This document shows positions 5,837 through 8,874 of a stretch of 8,874 nucleotides of DNA, piece by piece. The position numbers and the translations under genes were made by a program. The stretch is from Alphaproteobacteria bacterium (GTDB lineage: Bacteria; Pseudomonadota; Alphaproteobacteria; Thalassobaculales; Thalassobaculaceae): contig JAPKDN010000094.1 in the NCBI GenBank assembly GCA_028822575.1, forward strand, positions 1 to 8,874. Direction: 5' to 3'. The notes beneath the pieces were generated by a model. That model worked only from the letters and a program-made list of their open reading frames with translations. It was not told where the DNA came from and ran no database searches. Numbering within the stretch: position 1 is the stretch's first letter; every line of letters begins with the position of its first letter.

Positions 5837-7054
5837 ATGTCCAAGGCGTTCGAGGGAATTCGGGTCCTGGATCTGAGCCAGGTGTTGGCTGGGCCATCCT
5901 GTGGTTTGCAACTGGCGATGTTGGGCGCTGACGTGATCAAGATTGAACCACCCCAGGGTGGTGACCAGATGCGCAATCGAGTGCTGGCCAGCCGGTTCGG
6001 CGACCAGGACATGGCCGGTGCGTTTCTTGCCATGAATATGGGTAAGCGCAGCCTCGCCCTGGATATCAAGGCCGAGCAAGGCAAGGTAATCCTGTTCGAT
6101 ATGATCCGGGGAGCCGACGTGATTCTGCATAATTTCCGTGCCGGCGTGGTGGACCGCTTGGGCCTCGATTATGAGAGCGTGCGGGCGATCAATCCGACCA
6201 TCGTTTATACTGTAATAAGTGGTTTTGGCCGCACCGGTCCCAAGGCCGCCGATCCGGCTTATGACGGCGCGGTCCAGGCGGCTTCGGGGATGATGGCCAA
6301 TAACGGCACGCTCGATAGCGGACCCCTGCGCACCGGTTACATGCCCATCGACATGATGACCGGCATGACGGCGGCCTTTGCCACCACGGCGGCGCTGCTG
6401 CGCAAGCAACGCACGGGCGAGGGGCAGTTGGTGGATGTGGCGATGCTCGATTGCGCGATCGTCCTGCAAGCCGCGAGCTATGCCCGGCACGCCGTCGATG
6501 ATGTTCAGGACGCGCGGATCGGCAATCAATCGATCGCTGGGATCCCGACCGCCAGCAGCTTTCCCACCGCTGACGGCTCGATGCTTTCGGCGGCGATCAT
6601 GCCGAACCACGTGACCGGCTTTTTCGAGGTGTTGGGCTTATCCCATCTGCTGGAGGATCCGAAATTCTCCACCCGCGAGGCCATGGTCGAGAATAAGACG
6701 GAGGTCCAAGCTGTGATGATCGAGGCGTTAAAAGCCGATAGCGCCGAGAATTGGGAGAAGAAACTGGTCGCCAAGGGCGTTCCGATCGCCAAGATCAACA
6801 CCATGGCCGAGGTCATGGGGTTGGAGCAACTAACCCACCGTAATATCTTCACCGACATGCCAAGAGCCGAGGGTATTGAGGAGGATTTTCGCATGGTTGG
6901 TGCCCCCTATGTCACCGACATCGACGGCCCCGAGGTCATGAGCGCGCCGCCCAGGCTCGGTCAGCAAAGCCGCGAGGTGCTTGAGGGTTTGGGGATCTCC
7001 GGCGAAGCGGCGGACGCGCTTATCGCCGACGGCGTGGTCGCGGTGCCGCGTTAG
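5837..7054 (+). CDS. CaiB/BaiF (class III) CoA-transferase, rightward copy
   Basis: This is a second family III CoA-transferase, 405 residues. It opens with FEGIRVLDLSQVLAGP, continues with LGADVIKIEPPQGGDQMR (residues 29-46) and GKRSLALDIK. It carries the catalytic Asp at position 172 in GYMPIDMMTG, aligned with Asp169 of formyl-CoA transferase. QRTGEGQLVDVAMLD (191-205) and the C-terminal APPRLGQQSREVL complete the family pattern. The ATG at 5837 is preceded by a purine-rich GGGGAAA stretch. By eye the sequence is clearly diverged from the leftward copy outside the family motifs, for example in the region after residue 40 and the substrate-facing loops. The two are thus more likely to use different acids than to be a recent duplication. 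It is a single gene on its strand, ending 28 bases before the convergent GYD-domain gene. Cytosolic; substrate unknown. Confidence 0.92.
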   Translation: MSKAFEGIRVLDLSQVLAGPSCGLQLAMLGADVIKIEPPQGGDQMRNRVLASRFGDQDMAGAFLAMNMGKRSLALDIKAEQGKVILFDMIRGADVILHNFRAGVVDRLGLDYESVRAINPTIVYTVISGFGRTGPKAADPAYDGAVQAASGMMANNGTLDSGPLRTGYMPIDMMTGMTAAFATTAALLRKQRTGEGQLVDVAMLDCAIVLQAASYARHAVDDVQDARIGNQSIAGIPTASSFPTADGSMLSAAIMPNHVTGFFEVLGLSHLLEDPKFSTREAMVENKTEVQAVMIEALKADSAENWEKKLVAKGVPIAKINTMAEVMGLEQLTHRNIFTDMPRAEGIEEDFRMVGAPYVTDIDGPEVMSAPPRLGQQSREVLEGLGISGEAADALIADGVVAVPR

Positions 7055-7080
7055 GGGCGTTGAGCCCCGCGTGCCACGCG
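7054..7080. terminator. Tandem small hairpins between convergent genes
   Basis: The gap between the rightward CoA-transferase and the leftward GYD gene holds two adjacent inverted repeats. GGGGC (7054-7058) pairs with GCCCC (7064-7068) around a 5-base loop. CGCGTG (7068-7073) and CACGCG (7075-7080) are perfectly complementary around one base. Neither has a following T-tract, so an intrinsic terminator is only a weak suggestion. The position right after both stop codons is what favours it. Confidence 0.3.
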
Positions 7081-7082
7081 CG

Positions 7083-7427
7083 TCACTTCGTCTTGGCGGG
7101 CCCGTATTCCGTCTTGGTCCCGTGGGCGAGCGCGAGCGAGGCGACGAAATCACCCGCTTCCATCAATGGTAAGGTCTTGCTGTATTTCGCCAGCCCGAAG
7201 GAATCCGTCAGATGCAAATTGGCGGCCAGCGCCTTGTCGTTCGGCATCTCGTAGATGTAGACCATGTCGTATTCGCCATAGGAGCCGTATTGCGCGATCG
7301 GCTTGCCGCCAAAATCGGCGATCGCCTTCCGGTGGATCGCCGCCCGGTCCTTGACCACGTCGTCGGCGACCATGGCCGCCTTCTGATCATTCTCGTATTT
7401 CACCATGTATAGCACCAGCACGCCCAT
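7083..7427 (-). CDS. GYD domain protein
   Basis: This small soluble protein of 114 residues belongs to the GYD family (Pfam PF08734), an alpha/beta domain of unknown function related in shape to dimeric ferredoxin-like barrels. The signature is clear: FGGKPIAQYGSYGEYDMVYIYEMP (residues 39-62, with the GEYD core at 51-54), followed by a helix and KYSKTLPLMEAGDF (81-94). The N-terminal strand MGVLVLYMVKY is also typical. The ATG at 7427 has AGGAGA (7437-7442) 9 bases upstream. It lies 23 bases after the stop of the LLM oxidoreductase gene and is almost certainly in the same operon. A GYD protein next to a luciferase-like enzyme could be a substrate-handling or accessory subunit, but I know of no proof of that. 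Family assignment is good; function unknown. Confidence 0.85.
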   Translation of the reverse strand: MGVLVLYMVKYENDQKAAMVADDVVKDRAAIHRKAIADFGGKPIAQYGSYGEYDMVYIYEMPNDKALAANLHLTDSFGLAKYSKTLPLMEAGDFVASLALAHGTKTEYGPAKTK

Positions 7428-7450
7428 TGGCCTTATTCTCCTATTATTGA

Positions 7451-8512
7451 TTACATCTTCGACATGACGTTGCGGGCCAGATCTTCGATCAGGCGATAGG
7501 ACTGCTCCAGCGGTGTCATGAAATTGATCGCGTCCAAGCCCTGACGCTCCAGCGCACGCAATTGCTCCACCATCTCCTCCGGCTGACCGGCGATGGTGAA
7601 GGTCTTGATCATTTCCGGCGTGATGAACCGCGCCTCGTCGGGATCAAGGAAACTGTAATGGCTTTGGTGCATCTTCAGATGCGACCGTTCGGCATCGCGT
7701 TTCTCGTGGAAGGCTATGTACTCGTCCCAGAACGGCAGCATGTAATCCGGCGGTGGGTTGCCGGTTTCCTTCACCAAGTCGACCAGGTAATGAACGTTGG
7801 CCATGATCGCCGAACCGCATTGCTGGATCACCGCCTCGTCGGTGAGTTTCTGACCCGGCTCCAGCATCAGGATATTGACCAGCGCGAAAGTCTCGAACCC
7901 ATCCTCCAGCGATCGTCCAGACTTGGCGGCGCCTTGGCGAACATTGGCCATCGCCTGACTGAAGGTGCCGCCGCGCGGAATACCGGTGATCATCCCGTCG
8001 CCGATCTCGCCGGCCAGTGCCTGGGCCCTCGGGCCAAAGCCGCTGATATGGACCGGGATGGGGTGTTCAACGTTGACATAGTTGAACTCGGGGTTCTGAA
8101 ACTGGATTGGGTGAGTGACGCCATCCAAGGTATAGCTGGCTTCCTCGCCCTGGATCATGGCTTTCACCACGTCGATATATTCCCGGAACGCCCTGATCCC
8201 CATCGGCCGCTGGCCCATCGCCCGCATCGCGGTGTTACCGGTGCCGATACCAAGGAACGTGCGGCCAGGAGCCAGCCGGTTGATCGTGGCGATCGCGTTC
8301 GCCGTCACCGGCGCCAACCGCAGCCCCGCCACCGCCACGCCAGTACCAATTCGGATCTTCTGGGTCTGCCGCGCCGCCTGAGCCAGCACCGCGAACGGGT
8401 CGGACCGGATCATCGGCGAGTCCGTCACCCAGCAATAGTCATAGCCAAGGTTCTCTGCATGAGAGATCAGACCGATCTCATCGGCCTTGGAGGAGGTCAT
8501 TCCGAATTTCAT
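7451..8512 (-). CDS. LLM-class (luciferase-like) flavin/F420-dependent oxidoreductase
   Basis: This 353-residue TIM-barrel protein belongs to the luciferase-like monooxygenase superfamily, whose members use reduced FMN or F420 to oxygenate or reduce organic substrates. It starts MKFGMTSSKADEIGLISHAE and continues with the conserved GYDYCWVTDSP (residues 23-33) and DPFAVLAQAARQTQKIRIGT (38-57). GRTFLGIGTGNTA (83-95) is next, then IPVHISGFGPRAQALAGEIGDGMI (152-175) near the cofactor phosphate site. The C-terminal GQPEEMVEQLRALERQGLDAINF is the usual last helix-strand unit. By eye it is closest to methylene-tetrahydromethanopterin reductase-like (Mer-like) members rather than to alkanal luciferases, so a reductase role is possible. 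FMN versus F420 use cannot be told from sequence. The start at 8512 fits the family, but there is no good Shine-Dalgarno upstream, and the leader is unusually pyrimidine-rich. It is the first gene of an operon with the GYD gene. Confidence 0.88.
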   Translation of the reverse strand: MKFGMTSSKADEIGLISHAENLGYDYCWVTDSPMIRSDPFAVLAQAARQTQKIRIGTGVAVAGLRLAPVTANAIATINRLAPGRTFLGIGTGNTAMRAMGQRPMGIRAFREYIDVVKAMIQGEEASYTLDGVTHPIQFQNPEFNYVNVEHPIPVHISGFGPRAQALAGEIGDGMITGIPRGGTFSQAMANVRQGAAKSGRSLEDGFETFALVNILMLEPGQKLTDEAVIQQCGSAIMANVHYLVDLVKETGNPPPDYMLPFWDEYIAFHEKRDAERSHLKMHQSHYSFLDPDEARFITPEMIKTFTIAGQPEEMVEQLRALERQGLDAINFMTPLEQSYRLIEDLARNVMSKM

Positions 8513-8555
8513 GGGCGTGGGTCCGGATGGGTAAGGCTAGAACCGAGAGTGCGAC

Positions 8556-8582
8556 AGGGGGTGGGAGAGGGCAAGAGGGAGA
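8556..8582. other. Polypurine tract in the LLM gene leader
   Basis: Of 27 bases on the plus strand, 25 are purines, broken only by T at 8562 and C at 8572. On the transcribed (minus) side this makes a C/T-rich untranslated leader a few dozen bases before the LLM start codon. Such a tract can affect DNA structure or mRNA leader binding; no function is shown by the sequence. Confidence 0.4.
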
Positions 8583-8727
8583 TTAAAGTACGTGGTCGAG
8601 GCCGCGGGGGTGGATAGATAAGCCCAATCCTTTACCGCGAGAAATAACCGCATCCGCATCGAACGACGGGGGCTACGCCAGAGGCCTTGGTGGGTGACGG
8701 TTAGTGGAGCATTTTCAAAAACCACCA

Positions 8728-8754
8728 CGTCACGATCCGCTAGCCGTCACGATC
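8728..8754. repeat. 10-base direct repeat, 17-base period
   Basis: CGTCACGATC occurs at 8728-8737 and again at 8745-8754. GTGACGG at 8695-8701 is the inverse of CCGTCAC (8744-8750), so a third, inverted copy of the core lies about 50 bases to the left. The arrangement could be binding sites upstream of the LLM operon, or chance in GC-rich DNA. Confidence 0.35.
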
Positions 8755-8773
8755 AAGCGACCGAGGCCTGGGC

Positions 8774-8789
8774 CCCGTCTTTCGACGGG
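8774..8789 (-). other. Perfect 6-bp hairpin with a GAAA tetraloop
   Basis: Read on the minus strand, CCCGTC-GAAA-GACGGG forms a perfect stem closed by a GNRA-type loop, a very stable RNA motif. It lies 26 bases downstream (minus direction) of a stop codon at 8816-8818 in a frame entering from the right edge, so it could be the 3' end of a neighbouring transcript. No T-tract follows, so a standard intrinsic terminator is not clear. Confidence 0.35.
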
Positions 8790-8874
8790 TACGCGACCAA
8801 TCCTTGGGATAATATCTATTGTATCTCGAAGGGTTCTGCCGGCCAGAAGCTTACGTCCTCGATGCTGGTCGCCG

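Larger units (their letters stand above)
8513..8874. other. Right-hand non-coding stretch, upstream of the LLM operon
   Basis: These 362 bases contain no gene I can support. They must include the promoter of the leftward LLM-GYD operon. On the minus strand TTATCT (8616-8621) could be a -10 box, but no good -35 lies at the right distance. The stretch also holds a polypurine tract, a direct repeat and a hairpin, each listed separately. Rightward, one frame is open from 8622 to the window end without a convincing start (GTG at 8694, ATG only at 8862). Leftward, two frames enter from the right edge: one reads SIEDVSFWPAEPFEIQ and stops at 8816-8818, and another stays open longer. Any of these might be the edge of a neighbouring gene; none is recognisable. 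Confidence 0.4.

Noticed and set aside
5633..6610. Very long minus-strand open frame extending the leftward CoA-transferase to about 729 codons
   Set aside because: The added part is antisense to the well-supported rightward CoA-transferase and has no family resemblance. A good ribosome site and the family N-terminus both fall at 5632.
7562..8617. 351-codon plus-strand frame opposite the LLM gene
   Set aside because: It is His/Arg-rich with no recognisable domain. The opposite strand encodes a complete LLM protein, so this is a high-GC antisense artefact.
8600..8874. tRNA or other standard RNA gene at the right end
   Set aside because: No cloverleaf arms, T-loop consensus or CCA end could be found by eye; only an isolated hairpin is present.
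1..8874. CRISPR array, insertion sequence or prophage elements
   Set aside because: No regularly spaced repeats, transposase or integrase motifs, or terminal inverted repeats are visible; all well-supported genes are metabolic or secretion genes.

Overview
The window is GC-rich, densely coded and free of mobile-element signatures. It looks like an ordinary chromosomal catabolic region of a Gram-negative bacterium. A type II secretion pseudopilin (GspG) at the left edge indicates an outer membrane. The YfcG-type glutathione transferase, the GFA protein and the class III CoA-transferases together suggest Pseudomonadota. Alphaproteobacteria is my inference from gene content and style, not something a marker gene proves.

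Layout, left to right. (1) 88-591 (+): gspG, ending just before an unrelated convergent operon. (2) 626-2961 (-): a two-gene operon with an isocitrate lyase/PEP mutase-superfamily enzyme first (2961 to 2098) and an MmgE/PrpD-family protein second (2023 to 626). (3) 2962-3217: a divergent control region with overlapping small palindromes. (4) 3218-3682 (+): a GFA/CENP-V zinc protein. (5) 3696-5632 (-): a class III (CaiB/BaiF) CoA-transferase followed after 5 bases by a YfcG-like glutathione S-transferase. (6) 5633-5836: a 204-base divergent promoter region. (7) 5837-7054 (+): a second, different class III CoA-transferase. (8) 7083-8512 (-): a luciferase-like (LLM) oxidoreductase followed by a small GYD-domain protein. 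(9) 8513-8874: a right-hand end with no gene I can call, holding a polypurine tract, a 10-base direct repeat and a stable hairpin.

How the genes may work together. Several families here handle small organic acids and their CoA esters: PrpD-like (de)hydratase or isomerase, a C-C or P-C lyase-fold enzyme, two CoA-transferases and a flavin- or F420-dependent oxidoreductase. Two glutathione-linked or thiol-linked proteins (YfcG-like GST, GFA) sit among them. A plausible reading is a pathway that activates a branched or unsaturated carboxylic acid to a CoA ester, rearranges it and cleaves it. The substrate cannot be read from the sequence. The PrpD-like/lyase pair resembles the last two steps of the methylcitrate cycle. 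However, the lyase lacks the catalytic cysteine loop of PrpB and no citrate-synthase-like gene is present, so the canonical pathway is unlikely. No transcription regulator, transporter, RNA gene, CRISPR array or insertion sequence was found.
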